A stretch of 7,790 nt of DNA from Acetobacteraceae bacterium. GTDB taxonomy: Bacteria; Pseudomonadota; Alphaproteobacteria; Acetobacterales; Acetobacteraceae. Position 1 is the first letter of the stretch; each line of letters begins with the position of its first letter. The notes under the pieces are model-generated. The model was not told the origin of the DNA. It did not search any database and saw only the letters and a list, made by a program, of their open reading frames with translations. Shown one piece after another: positions 1 through 6,542 of this stretch. The stretch covers positions 1 through 7,790 of the forward strand of contig CANJXD010000263.1 in NCBI GenBank assembly GCA_947478535.1. The letters run 5' to 3'. Both the position numbers and the translations under genes were made by a program.

Positions 1-43
1 CCAGTCGGTCCGGCTGCTGCCGGATAAAGGCGGATACGAGCAT
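1..43 (-). CDS. N-terminal end of an unidentified gene, cut by the window edge
   Basis: A minus-strand ATG at 43-41 opens a frame with no stop to the window edge, giving 14 residues (MLVSAFIRQQPDRL). A weak purine-rich stretch (CAGG, about 48-52) lies about six bases upstream of the ATG. The start lies 63 bases beyond the stop of the ROK gene on the same strand, so the two may be co-transcribed, and a copy of the shared word TTAATCCACCGG lies just upstream. That placement, more than the short peptide, argues for a real gene. The peptide is too short to assign to a family. Given its neighbours it could be a catabolic enzyme, but this is a guess. Confidence 0.4.
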   Translation of the reverse strand, partial: MLVSAFIRQQPDRL

Positions 44-52
44 GGTCTGCCT

Positions 53-71
53 GAATTAATCCACCGGCCAG
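53..71. promoter_or_regulatory. Candidate ROK operator, copy A
   Basis: The 12-base word TTAATCCACCGG at 56-67 is repeated exactly at 1427-1438. Including flanks, 53-71 and 1424-1442 match at 16 of 19 positions. This copy lies between the ROK stop and the start of the minus-strand gene at 43, about 13 bases upstream of that start, where a repressor could block transcription or elongation. The surrounding A/T-rich arms ATTAA (55-59) and TTAAT (74-78) form a 5-base inverted repeat with a 14-base spacer, consistent with a dimeric regulator. Assignment to the adjacent ROK protein is inference. Confidence 0.45.
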
Positions 72-99
72 TTTTAATCGCGGCGGGCCCGCACGGCAA
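71..99 (-). promoter_or_regulatory. Possible promoter for the minus-strand gene at 43
   Basis: On the minus strand TTGCCG (99-94) and TAAAAC (76-71) are separated by 17 bases, a plausible -35/-10 pair just upstream of candidate operator copy A. The -10 matches only 4 of 6 consensus positions, and alphaproteobacterial promoters are often loose, so this is weak. It would give the minus-strand gene its own repressible promoter instead of pure read-through from the ROK gene. Confidence 0.22.
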
Positions 100-106
100 G
101 CAGGGC

Positions 107-1345
107 TCAGCCCGGGGCGACCCGCAAGGCGAGTTCGGTGGTGCCGGCCCCCTGCTTAAGCAGCAGCGAGGGGTCGGGCGCCATGCCGTCGAACAGCACC
201 AGCGCGGCCGCGCCGAGCACGCGCATATCCGCCGCCATGGCGCCGCGCGTGAGGCGCGGCGGGTCCGCCGGGCCGCGCCGGCTGCTGACGCTCGGCGGAA
301 GGCCGTCGAGGCGGTGCAGCAGCGCGTCCAGCATCGATTCCGGCAGGCTGCCGCCGATGATGGTGGTCTGCGGGTCGAGCAGGTTCTCCAGCGCGGCGAT
401 GGCGTGGCGCAGATGCCGCGCGGCGTCGTCCAGCCAGGCGAGCAGGCGCGGGTCGCGGGCCGCGAGGCTCTGCGCCAGGCGGTCGAGGTCCACGGTCGCG
501 CTGTCCTCCGCCCCGCCATCCAGCGCTGCCTGGGCGGCGGAGAGCGAGGCGTAGCGCTCCAGGCAGCCGCGATTGCCGCAGGCACAGGCACGGCCGCCCG
601 AATCGACGACGAAATGCGCCAACTCCGCCGCCATGCCGTGGCTGCCGCGATAGGGCCGCCCGGCCAGCACCAGCCCGCCGCCGATACCCGGGCCGATGTA
701 GATATGCACGAAGTCGCGCAGCGTGCGGCCGGCGCCGAACAGCAATTCGCCGGTCGCGGCGGCAGCGGCATCGTTCTCGACGAAGACCGGCATGCCAAGC
801 CGATGGCCGAGCTTCTCGGCGAGGGGAAAGCCCTCCCAGCCGGGGATGGAGGTGGGGCCAAGCCGCGTCGGCTCGCCCCGCGCCACCAGCGCCGGCATGG
901 CGAGGCCCGCGCCCCAGAGCCGCCCGGCGGGCACGGCGGTGCGCATGATCAGTTCATTCGCCGCGGCCTCCAGCAGCGGCAGCACCACGCCGGGTACCGG
1001 GCGCGGCAGCACCACATCGACCTGGCCGCAGATGTCGCCGGCCAGGTTCAGCATGGCCACCACCAGGCGGCACCGATCGAAGACGATGCCGAGCGAGAAG
1101 GCGCCGTCGGGGTTCACTGTGAGGTCGAGCGGCGGCTTGCCGCGGCCGCTGCTCGGCCGGCGCTGCTCCAGCAGCATGCCATCCTCGCGCAGCTGCTCGA
1201 CGATGTTGGAGACGGTCTGCGCGGCGAGGCCGGTGAGGCGCGCGATCTCGGCCCGGCTGATCACGCCGCGGCGGCGCACCGCCTCCAGCACCACGCGGCG
1301 GTTGAAGCGGTGGCCGAAATCGACATTCGTGCCGGACAGGATCAC
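107..1345 (-). CDS. ROK-family transcriptional regulator (NagC/XylR-like repressor)
   Basis: This is a sugar-responsive DNA-binding regulator of 412 residues. An N-terminal winged helix-turn-helix spans about residues 15-68 (NRRVVLEAV followed by SRAEIARLTGLAAQTVSNIV), and the rest is an actin-like ROK domain. ROK hallmarks include END at 190-192, ELAH at 241-244 (the ExGH substrate/zinc motif, with Ala for Gly), and the zinc-binding motif CACGNRGC at 254-261. The N-terminal phosphate loop of ROK kinases (DxGGT) is replaced by FDRCR near residue 90, so this should be a regulator and not a sugar kinase. I chose the GTG at 1345 because AGGGGAG lies seven bases upstream and the protein then opens just before the family-typical GTNxD segment. 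An in-frame ATG at 1414 would add 23 residues unlike the family and would extend close to the candidate operator. It is divergent from the hydrolase-transporter operon, which it probably represses. The inducer is unknown. Confidence 0.93.
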   Translation of the reverse strand: MILSGTNVDFGHRFNRRVVLEAVRRRGVISRAEIARLTGLAAQTVSNIVEQLREDGMLLEQRRPSSGRGKPPLDLTVNPDGAFSLGIVFDRCRLVVAMLNLAGDICGQVDVVLPRPVPGVVLPLLEAAANELIMRTAVPAGRLWGAGLAMPALVARGEPTRLGPTSIPGWEGFPLAEKLGHRLGMPVFVENDAAAAATGELLFGAGRTLRDFVHIYIGPGIGGGLVLAGRPYRGSHGMAAELAHFVVDSGGRACACGNRGCLERYASLSAAQAALDGGAEDSATVDLDRLAQSLAARDPRLLAWLDDAARHLRHAIAALENLLDPQTTIIGGSLPESMLDALLHRLDGLPPSVSSRRGPADPPRLTRGAMAADMRVLGAAALVLFDGMAPDPSLLLKQGAGTTELALRVAPG

Positions 1346-1402
1346 GCGCGGGCTCCCCTGGGTACGGCCGCGAAGGGCCGGCCCTGTTCTGCCATATCCC
1401 TC

Positions 1403-1431
1403 TTGCGGCCGCACCGCGATGCAGATTTAAT
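1403..1431 (+). promoter_or_regulatory. Predicted promoter of the hydrolase-transporter operon
   Basis: TTGCGG (1403-1408) and TTTAAT (1426-1431) are spaced by 17 bases, a good sigma-70 type arrangement (-10 matches 5 of 6). Transcription would start near 1438, leaving a leader of about 48 bases before the ATG at 1486. The candidate operator TTAATCCACCGG at 1427-1438 covers the -10 and the start point, the classic position for a repressor. Predicted from sequence only. Confidence 0.45.
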
Positions 1432-1442
1432 CCACCGGATAG
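1424..1442. promoter_or_regulatory. Candidate ROK operator, copy B
   Basis: This is the second exact copy of TTAATCCACCGG (1427-1438), inside the 140-base region between the divergent ROK and GGT-like genes. Its core ATCC-ACC-GGAT (1430-1440) is a 4-base inverted repeat around three bases. The site overlaps the predicted -10 of the plus-strand operon, and bound repressor could also affect the divergent ROK gene (autoregulation). I see no convincing -35/-10 pair for the ROK gene itself. Confidence 0.5.
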
Positions 1443-1485
1443 ATGAAAAGGCCCCCTCGCGGCGCCGGCAAGGAGCGTCGCACGC

Positions 1486-3156
1486 ATGATCCCGGCGGAT
1501 CCGCCCAGCTCCAGGCCCCTGCTGTTCGGCAGCCGGCACATGGTGTCGAGCGGCCATCCCCTGGCCAGCGTCGTGGCGCTGCGGGTGCTGGAGGCCGGCG
1601 GCACGGCGGTGGATGCGGGGGTCGCGGCCGGCTTCGCGCTCAACGTCGTGCAGCCGGACATGGCCAATCTCGGCGGCGTCGCGCCCGTGATGGTGTATCG
1701 CGCCGCGACGCGCGAGGTGCGCACGGTCAGCGGCATCGGCCCCTGGCCGAGTGCCGCGACGCGGGAGGCCGTGGCCCGCGCAGGGAATGGGCGCATCCCC
1801 GCCGGGCCCGGGCGCTGGGTGGTGCCCGCGGCGGTGGATGCCTGGCTCACCACACTCCGCCTGCACGGCACGATGACTGCCGCGGAGGTGCTGGGCCCGG
1901 CGATCGAGCTGGCCGAGCAGGGCTTCGCCGCCAACTACTTCATCCGCAAGAACCTGCGCGACGCCGCCGCCGTGCTGCGCGGCTTTCCCAGCACGCGCGC
2001 GGTCTTCCTGCCCGACGGCGAGGTCCCGGCGGAGGGCGCGCCGATCCGTCAGCCGGAACTCGCCACCACGCTGCGCCGGCTCGTCGCGGCGGAACGCGCG
2101 GCGGGCGGGACGCGCGAACACGGCATCCAGGCCGCGCGGGACTCCTTCTACAAGGGTGAGATCGCCACGCAGATCGGCCGCTTCGCGCAGGAGATCGGCG
2201 CCTTCCTCGCCACCGAGGATCTGCACGGTTTCGCCGTACAGGAGGGAGCCGCCCTCGCCGTCCCGTATCGCGGCCGCCGGGTGTTCTCCTGCGGCCCCTG
2301 GTGCCAGGGACCGGCCCTGTTGCAGATGCTGACGATCCTGGACGGGCTGCCGCTGCACGCCATGGACGCCGCGGCATCGGCGCACGCCATGATCGAGGCC
2401 GTGAAGCTGGCGCTGACCGATCGCAACCGCCACTATGGCGATCCCGATTTCGTCGCCGTGCCGCTGGCGCGCCTGCTCTCCGCCACCCACGCCACGGCGC
2501 AGCGCGCGCGGATCGACCCAAACCACGCCGCCGACCTCGAAGCCGCGGGGCCGATGCTTGAGCGGACCTCGCCCGACACCACCTATGTTTGCGTGGTGGA
2601 TGGCGCGGGCAACGCTTTCTCCGCCACGCCGAGCGACAGCACCATGCTGTTGACGCCGCTGGTGCCAGGGCTTGGCTTCGCGCCCTCGGACCGCGGGTTG
2701 CAGGCCTCGCTCGACCCCACCGATCCCAACAGCATCCTGCCCGGCAAGCGCCCGCGCCTGACGCCAAGCCCCGCCATCGTGCTGGATGAGGCGGGCGTAA
2801 TGCCCTGCGGCACGCCGGGCGGCGATGTGCAGACCCAGGCGATGCTGCAATTCCTGGTCGGCCATATCGACCAGGGCCTGGATATGCAGGCCGCGGTCGA
2901 GACGCCACGCTGGGCGAGCTACGCCGTGCCGGCCACCGAGGACCCGCAGGCCTATCGCCCGCGTGCGCTCAAGCTCGAAGCCGATGCGCCGGCGGGCCTC
3001 GCGGAGGCCCTCGCGCAGCGGGGGCATGTGGTGGAGCTCTGGCCGGTCCGTGCGGCGCTCGCCGGCGGCGTCTGCGCCGTGCGGTATGATTTCACCGGCG
3101 GCACCGTGCGCGGCGCCGCCGATCCACGGCGCATGGCCTATGCTGTCGGCCGCTGA
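1486..3156 (+). CDS. Gamma-glutamyltransferase-like Ntn hydrolase, no signal peptide
   Basis: This is a 556-residue self-cleaving N-terminal-nucleophile amidohydrolase of the GGT superfamily. The N-terminal signature (HPLASVVALRVLEAGGTAVDAG, here given in part by residues 24-45) and the Arg93 region match the large subunit. Autoproteolysis should occur between Asp364 and Thr365, with Thr365 of TTYVCVVD as nucleophile, giving subunits of about 364 and 192 residues. KRPRLTPSP (421-429) and GTPGG (442-446) follow the family. By my alignment with E. coli GGT, Asn411 becomes Ser385, Ser462-Ser463 become Leu-Thr, and the MDDFS segment (Asp433) is absent, so the gamma-glutamyl pocket is not the classical one. 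These changes look typical of a large GGT-like subfamily and do not suggest decay. The start codon has AGGAG ten bases upstream. The N-terminus lacks a signal peptide, implying a cytoplasmic enzyme, unlike periplasmic GGT. It leads the operon with the importer 45 bases downstream. The substrate is unknown; an imported amide or glutamyl conjugate is an inference. Confidence 0.9.
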   Translation: MIPADPPSSRPLLFGSRHMVSSGHPLASVVALRVLEAGGTAVDAGVAAGFALNVVQPDMANLGGVAPVMVYRAATREVRTVSGIGPWPSAATREAVARAGNGRIPAGPGRWVVPAAVDAWLTTLRLHGTMTAAEVLGPAIELAEQGFAANYFIRKNLRDAAAVLRGFPSTRAVFLPDGEVPAEGAPIRQPELATTLRRLVAAERAAGGTREHGIQAARDSFYKGEIATQIGRFAQEIGAFLATEDLHGFAVQEGAALAVPYRGRRVFSCGPWCQGPALLQMLTILDGLPLHAMDAAASAHAMIEAVKLALTDRNRHYGDPDFVAVPLARLLSATHATAQRARIDPNHAADLEAAGPMLERTSPDTTYVCVVDGAGNAFSATPSDSTMLLTPLVPGLGFAPSDRGLQASLDPTDPNSILPGKRPRLTPSPAIVLDEAGVMPCGTPGGDVQTQAMLQFLVGHIDQGLDMQAAVETPRWASYAVPATEDPQAYRPRALKLEADAPAGLAEALAQRGHVVELWPVRAALAGGVCAVRYDFTGGTVRGAADPRRMAYAVGR

Positions 3157-3201
3157 GACGCCCCGATGCAAGACACCGGAACGAACGGAAAGGACCATGC
3201 C

Positions 3202-4503
3202 ATGACCCAGATGTCCCGACGCAGCCTGATGGTCGGCCTTGGCGCCGCAACCAGCACCCTGGCCGCGCCGCGCCGCGCCGGCGCGCAGAACCGGCAGATC
3301 ACCTATTGGGGCCACAGCTTCCCCACGCGAATCCGTCTCGTGAACGAGATGGTCCCCGGCTTCCGCCAGGCAACCGGCGTGGACGTGGCGCATTTCGACT
3401 ACGACACGAACCAGAATGAGCTACGCATCCTCACCTCCTGGGCCGGCGGCTCGGGCGGGCCGGACCTGGTGTCGGTGGGCGACAGCAACCTGCCGAACTA
3501 CGTCTATCGCCGCATGATCACGCCGGTGGATCCCACCGCCTTCGGCTTCCGCACCCAGGCCGAGTTGATCGCCGCCTATGAGCCGGGCGTGCTCGATGGC
3601 TGCATCGTCAACGGCCAGCTCTATGGCATCCCGATGGATATGGCCTCCATCTCGATGTATTATCGCAAGGATTTTTTCCGCGAAGCCGGGCTCGACCCCG
3701 AGCGCCCGCCGCGCACCTGGGACGAAGTGACGGAGATGGGCAAGGCGCTGGTGAAGCGCGACAGCAGTGGGCGCATGACACGCGCCGGCTGGTCGTGGCT
3801 GGCGCGCACGCGGCCCTCGCATTTCTACTATTGGGGCACGCTGCTGCCGCAGCTCGGCGTGGATTTCCTGAACGCGAACGGCACCGCCAATGGCTTCAAC
3901 AACGCGCGCGGCCTCGCCGCCTTCCGCTATCTGCATGACACCTATCACGGCAGCAGGATCAGTGCGCTCGGCCTCGCGCCGACCATCAACCCGATCGACG
4001 ATTTCGGCGCAGGCCGCGCGGCGATGATCAATGCCGGGCTGTGGCTCGCTCCGGCGCTGGAGGACAAGTACCCGGCGGTGAACTTCCGCGATGGCGTCTA
4101 TGGAATCGCACGCTTGCCGCAATTCCGCGATGGCCAGCCCGCCACACGGCTCAACACCTGGCTGTGGATGGTCAGCGCACGCTCACGCCTGCCCAAGGAG
4201 ACGTGGCAGTTCGTCGCGCATATGACGCAGAAGCCGGAGAACCGCGCCCTGTGGCTCAACCAGGCGCGCTTCATGCAGCCCTGGAAGGGCTCCGCGACCG
4301 ACCCCGGCATCCAGTCCATGCCCTATCTCGACACCTTCCTGGCGGATCTGCGCATCGGCAAGCCGATGCCGGCCACGCCGAAATTCGCCGAGCTCTCGGC
4401 CGCGGTTGCGCGCAGCTATGATCGCATCTCGGCCAATGGCGACCGGGCGGAGCAGGTGATGCCGGATCTCGCGCGCGACGTGGACCGGCTGCTGGAAGGT
4501 TGA
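3202..4503 (+). CDS. Sugar-type ABC transporter substrate-binding protein (SBP_bac_1), Tat-exported
   Basis: This is a 433-residue periplasmic binding protein of the CUT1/family 1 type, which captures the ligand and delivers it to the two permeases downstream. The N-terminus carries a twin-arginine signal (SRRSLM at 5-10), a short hydrophobic stretch and a likely cleavage site AGA-QN after residue 28. No lipobox cysteine is present. The mature protein starts with ITYWGHS, and regions such as GGSGGPDLVSVG and DDFGAGRAAMINAGLWLAP are typical of family 1 binding proteins. I chose the ATG at 3202 because AAGGA lies seven bases upstream and the Tat signal is then near the N-terminus; the upstream ATG at 3166 would add 12 unlikely residues. 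Its stop is two bases from the first permease ATG. The ligand cannot be read from the sequence. CUT1 systems usually carry oligosaccharides, polyols or glycerol-phosphate-type compounds. Confidence 0.92.
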   Translation: MTQMSRRSLMVGLGAATSTLAAPRRAGAQNRQITYWGHSFPTRIRLVNEMVPGFRQATGVDVAHFDYDTNQNELRILTSWAGGSGGPDLVSVGDSNLPNYVYRRMITPVDPTAFGFRTQAELIAAYEPGVLDGCIVNGQLYGIPMDMASISMYYRKDFFREAGLDPERPPRTWDEVTEMGKALVKRDSSGRMTRAGWSWLARTRPSHFYYWGTLLPQLGVDFLNANGTANGFNNARGLAAFRYLHDTYHGSRISALGLAPTINPIDDFGAGRAAMINAGLWLAPALEDKYPAVNFRDGVYGIARLPQFRDGQPATRLNTWLWMVSARSRLPKETWQFVAHMTQKPENRALWLNQARFMQPWKGSATDPGIQSMPYLDTFLADLRIGKPMPATPKFAELSAAVARSYDRISANGDRAEQVMPDLARDVDRLLEG

Positions 4504-4505
4504 CC

Positions 4506-5402
4506 ATGGCGGGGACGGAGACACCGCCCCGGCGCCGCCGGGGCGTGCACAGCCAGGTGGGCATCGCCTATCTGATGCTCGCCCCCGTCCTGGTCTTCTT
4601 CGCCGTCTTCCTGATCTACCCGGTCGGCAACGCCTTCTGGGTCAGCCTCACGTCGTGGGACCTGATCGGCCCGCAGCGCTTCATCGGGCTCCGCAATTAT
4701 GAGCGGCTGCTGAGCGACACCACCTTCCTGCATTCGGTGCGCGTCACCGCCTACTACACCTTCGGCGTGCTCAGCATCGAATTGCCGCTCGCGCTCGGCC
4801 TCGCGATTCTGCTGGACCGACGGCTGAAGGCCCGCGGCCTTTACCAGGCGATCATCTTCGCACCCGTCGTGCTCTCGATGGTCGTGGTCGCGATGCTGTG
4901 GCGCGTGGTCTATGCGCCGATCGGCGGCCTCGCGCTGATGGTGACGGAACCGCTCGGCCTCGGCCATTGGCAGTGGCTGAACGACAGCACCCTCGCCATG
5001 CCGGCACTGATCATCACCAGCCTGTGGAAGAATGTCGGCTACTACATGGTGATCTTCCTCGCGGGGCTGCAGGCGATTCCGTCCTCGCTGTATGAGGCGG
5101 CGCGGATCGACGGGGCGCGCGGCTTCGCGATCTTCCGCCATGTGACGCTGCCGCTGCTGCGGCCCTTCCTGCTGTTCGTCTGCGTGGTCTCGGTCATCCG
5201 CACCTCGCAGGCCTTCAGCCTGATCTACGCGCTCACCGGCGGCGGTCCGGCCGATGCGACGAAGGTGTTGCCCTTCCTGATCTACGAAGTCGGCTTCGGC
5301 TTCAATCGCATGGGCTATGCCTCGGCGATGGCCATGATGATGTTCGCCGCCCTGCTGGTGCTGACCCTGGTGCAGTTCCGCCTGCTGCGGAGCCGGACAT
5401 GA
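4506..5402 (+). CDS. ABC sugar permease, MalF/UgpA-like, CUT1
   Basis: This is a 298-residue inner-membrane permease, one half of the import channel. Six membrane segments are visible at about residues 19-38, 80-103, 112-136, 163-188, 217-243 and 269-294. The cytoplasmic EAA loop that docks the ATPase begins EAARIDGARGF at 197 and runs to about 220. A basic N-terminus (PRRRRGVHSQ) precedes the first segment. I prefer the ATG at 4506 to the TTG at 4500 because GGAAGG (4494-4499) sits six bases before the ATG. The stop overlaps the next permease start in an ATGA, indicating translational coupling. The length suits MalF-like proteins without the large periplasmic insertion of E. coli MalF. Confidence 0.94.
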   Translation: MAGTETPPRRRRGVHSQVGIAYLMLAPVLVFFAVFLIYPVGNAFWVSLTSWDLIGPQRFIGLRNYERLLSDTTFLHSVRVTAYYTFGVLSIELPLALGLAILLDRRLKARGLYQAIIFAPVVLSMVVVAMLWRVVYAPIGGLALMVTEPLGLGHWQWLNDSTLAMPALIITSLWKNVGYYMVIFLAGLQAIPSSLYEAARIDGARGFAIFRHVTLPLLRPFLLFVCVVSVIRTSQAFSLIYALTGGGPADATKVLPFLIYEVGFGFNRMGYASAMAMMMFAALLVLTLVQFRLLRSRT

Positions 5403-6247
5403 ACGGCGCGGCCGCGCGCGGGCGGGCGCGCCTTCAGACGGCGGTGATCCACCTGCTGCTCATCATCGTCTGCGCGGCGATCGTTCTGCCGCTGCTGTGG
5501 ATGGTGCTGACGGCCTTCAAGTCGCACGACCAGGTCTTCACCAACCCGCCCTGGTGGATCCCCGCACAGTCCAACCTGCTCCAGAATCTGGGCCAGGTGT
5601 TCGAGCGCGTGCCGCTCGGCCGCTATTTCCTCAACAGCCTGTTCGTCTCCAGCGCCATCACGGTGCTCGACCTGTTCTTCTCCATCCTGGCGGGCTTCGC
5701 CCTGGCCAAGTATCGCTTCCCCGGGCGCGACGCGATCTTCGCCGGCATCGTCGCGACGATGATGGTGCCCTTCATCGTCATCCTCATCCCGCAATACATC
5801 ATCGTCCGCCAGCTCGGCTGGCTGAACACCTATGCCGCGCTGATCCTGCCCTTCGCCGTCAGCAGCTTCGGCATCTTCATGATGCGCCAGGCCTTCAAGG
5901 ACACGCCGGACGAGCTGATCGACGCCGCGCGCATCGACGGCGCGAGCGAGTGGCGCATCCTGTTCCAGATCGTCGTGCCGCTCCATGTACCCGCGCTGGT
6001 CTCGCTCGGCATCCTGCGCTTCCTGGGCGAGTGGGACAGCCTGCTCTGGCCGCTGGTGGCGACCGAGAGCCAGCATATGCGCACGCTCTCGCTCGGCCTC
6101 GCGCTGCTGCAGGATGACCGCTACGGCACCGACGTGCCGCAACTGATGGCCGCCGCCACCCTGGCCGTGGCGCCGATCATCATCGTCTACGTCTTCCTGC
6201 AACGGGCCTTCATCAAGAGCGTGGCGGGCGCCGGACTGAAGCAATAG
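5399..6247 (+). CDS. ABC sugar permease, MalG/UgpE-like, CUT1
   Basis: This is a 282-residue inner-membrane permease pairing with the preceding one. Hydrophobic segments lie at about 13-38, 76-103, 112-135, 146-166, 195-220 and 249-272. The EAA loop appears as DAARIDGASEWRILF from residue 175, followed by VPL, with Asp in place of the first Glu, a common variant. The motif LTAFKSHDQVFTNPPWWIP after the first segment is typical of MalG-type partners. It overlaps the previous gene by four bases. It is the last gene of the operon; the usual MalK/UgpC-like ATPase does not follow. Instead there is a hairpin, a repeat and mobile-element genes, so the ATPase is encoded elsewhere, lost or displaced. 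Confidence 0.94.
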   Translation: MNGAAARGRARLQTAVIHLLLIIVCAAIVLPLLWMVLTAFKSHDQVFTNPPWWIPAQSNLLQNLGQVFERVPLGRYFLNSLFVSSAITVLDLFFSILAGFALAKYRFPGRDAIFAGIVATMMVPFIVILIPQYIIVRQLGWLNTYAALILPFAVSSFGIFMMRQAFKDTPDELIDAARIDGASEWRILFQIVVPLHVPALVSLGILRFLGEWDSLLWPLVATESQHMRTLSLGLALLQDDRYGTDVPQLMAAATLAVAPIIIVYVFLQRAFIKSVAGAGLKQ

Positions 6248-6273
6248 CGCGCCACGCGGCTCAGGGTGACCGT

Positions 6274-6297
6274 CGGATCGATCCGGGCGGATCGATC
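6274..6297 (+). terminator. Perfect hairpin after the transporter operon, possible terminator
   Basis: GATCGATCCG (6276-6285) and CGGATCGATC (6288-6297) form a perfect 10-base inverted repeat with a two-base gap; the effective loop would be slightly larger. It begins 28 bases after the stop of the last permease gene. No T-run follows, so a classical intrinsic terminator is not shown; it could be an mRNA-stabilising 3' hairpin. CGGATCGATC also occurs as a direct repeat at 6274-6283 and 6288-6297. Confidence 0.45.
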
Positions 6298-6302
6298 AGG
6301 GG

Positions 6303-6406
6303 CTAGAGCACTATCCGTACGTTCGGACGGATAGTGCTCTATAACTCATTGTTTCCAGGGCAAGAATTCCGATCAGATGATTCCATCTGATCGGAAATTG
6401 CTCTAG
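6303..6406. repeat. MITE-like palindromic intergenic element with CTAGAGCA inverted ends
   Basis: This 104-base element starts CTAGAGCA (6303-6310) and ends TGCTCTAG (6399-6406). The two ends, read inward, match at 13 of the first 15 positions. The TA next to each GAGCA end (6304-6305 and 6404-6405) fits a TA target duplication as made by IS630/Tc1-type transposases. Inside are two strong hairpins. The first is a perfect 15-base stem at 6304-6318/6327-6341, itself bounded by TAGAGCA and TGCTCTA. The second is a perfect 13-base stem at 6367-6379/6384-6396. An A/T-rich spacer (6342-6366) separates them. No reading frame is contained, so it would be moved in trans. From memory, similar TAGAGCA-bounded elements are abundant between genes in alphaproteobacteria. 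The hairpins could also terminate transcripts from either side. Confidence 0.7.
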
Positions 6407-6516
6407 ACCGTCAGGGTCCTGGCACCGGCGGCGTCGTAGCGGGCGCCGATCTTCGCCCAGTCGAGCACGTTCCACCAATTCGTCGAGTATTCGGCGCGGC
6501 GGTTCTGGTAGCGCAT
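6403..6516 (-). pseudogene. Orphan 37-codon coding fragment, C-terminal remnant or small gene
   Basis: On the minus strand an ATG at 6516 opens 37 codons ending in a TAG at 6405-6403 that lies within the tip of the MITE-like element. About nine in ten codons end in G or C, a coding-like periodicity unusual for spacer DNA. The peptide is rich in aromatic residues (EYSTNWWNVLDWAKIGARYD). I see no ribosome site for the ATG, and the frame continues upstream without a stop into antisense of the DUF2924 start. The likeliest reading is the C-terminal end of a gene cut by the element carrying the recombinase and ended early by the repeat. DWxxIxxRYD faintly recalls the C-terminus of IS5-type transposases (DWRRIxTRYD), but I cannot assign it. 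The bases at 6517-6542 hold only the ribosome site of the next gene. Confidence 0.35.
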
Positions 6517-6542
6517 GCGATCCGCACCAAACGGAGACTCGC

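Noticed and set aside
83..92. GCGGGCCCGC palindrome after the ROK gene as a terminator
   Set aside because: It has no loop and no T-run, and such G/C palindromes are expected by chance at this base composition.
1346..1414. N-terminal extension of the ROK protein from the ATG at 1414
   Set aside because: The added 23 residues do not resemble the family, while the GTG at 1345 has a strong, well-spaced ribosome site.
314..1489. A 391-codon plus-strand frame opposite the ROK gene
   Set aside because: It is a shadow of the ROK gene with no recognisable domain, and it runs through the promoter/operator region.
1342..3393. A 683-codon open frame on the minus strand opposite the GGT-like gene
   Set aside because: It lies antisense to a clear family member, has low-complexity Arg/Gly/Ala/His-rich composition, and is a typical shadow in high-GC DNA.
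4416..6244. Long minus-strand frames opposite the two permease genes
   Set aside because: Their compositions are His/Arg/Asp/Glu-rich as expected from the antisense of hydrophobic membrane proteins, and the sense genes are unmistakable.
6261..6417. TCAGGGT at 6261-6267 and 6411-6417 as a target duplication around the repeat
   Set aside because: The copies do not abut both ends of the 104-base element; TA at the element ends explains the insertion better and a seven-base match can be chance.
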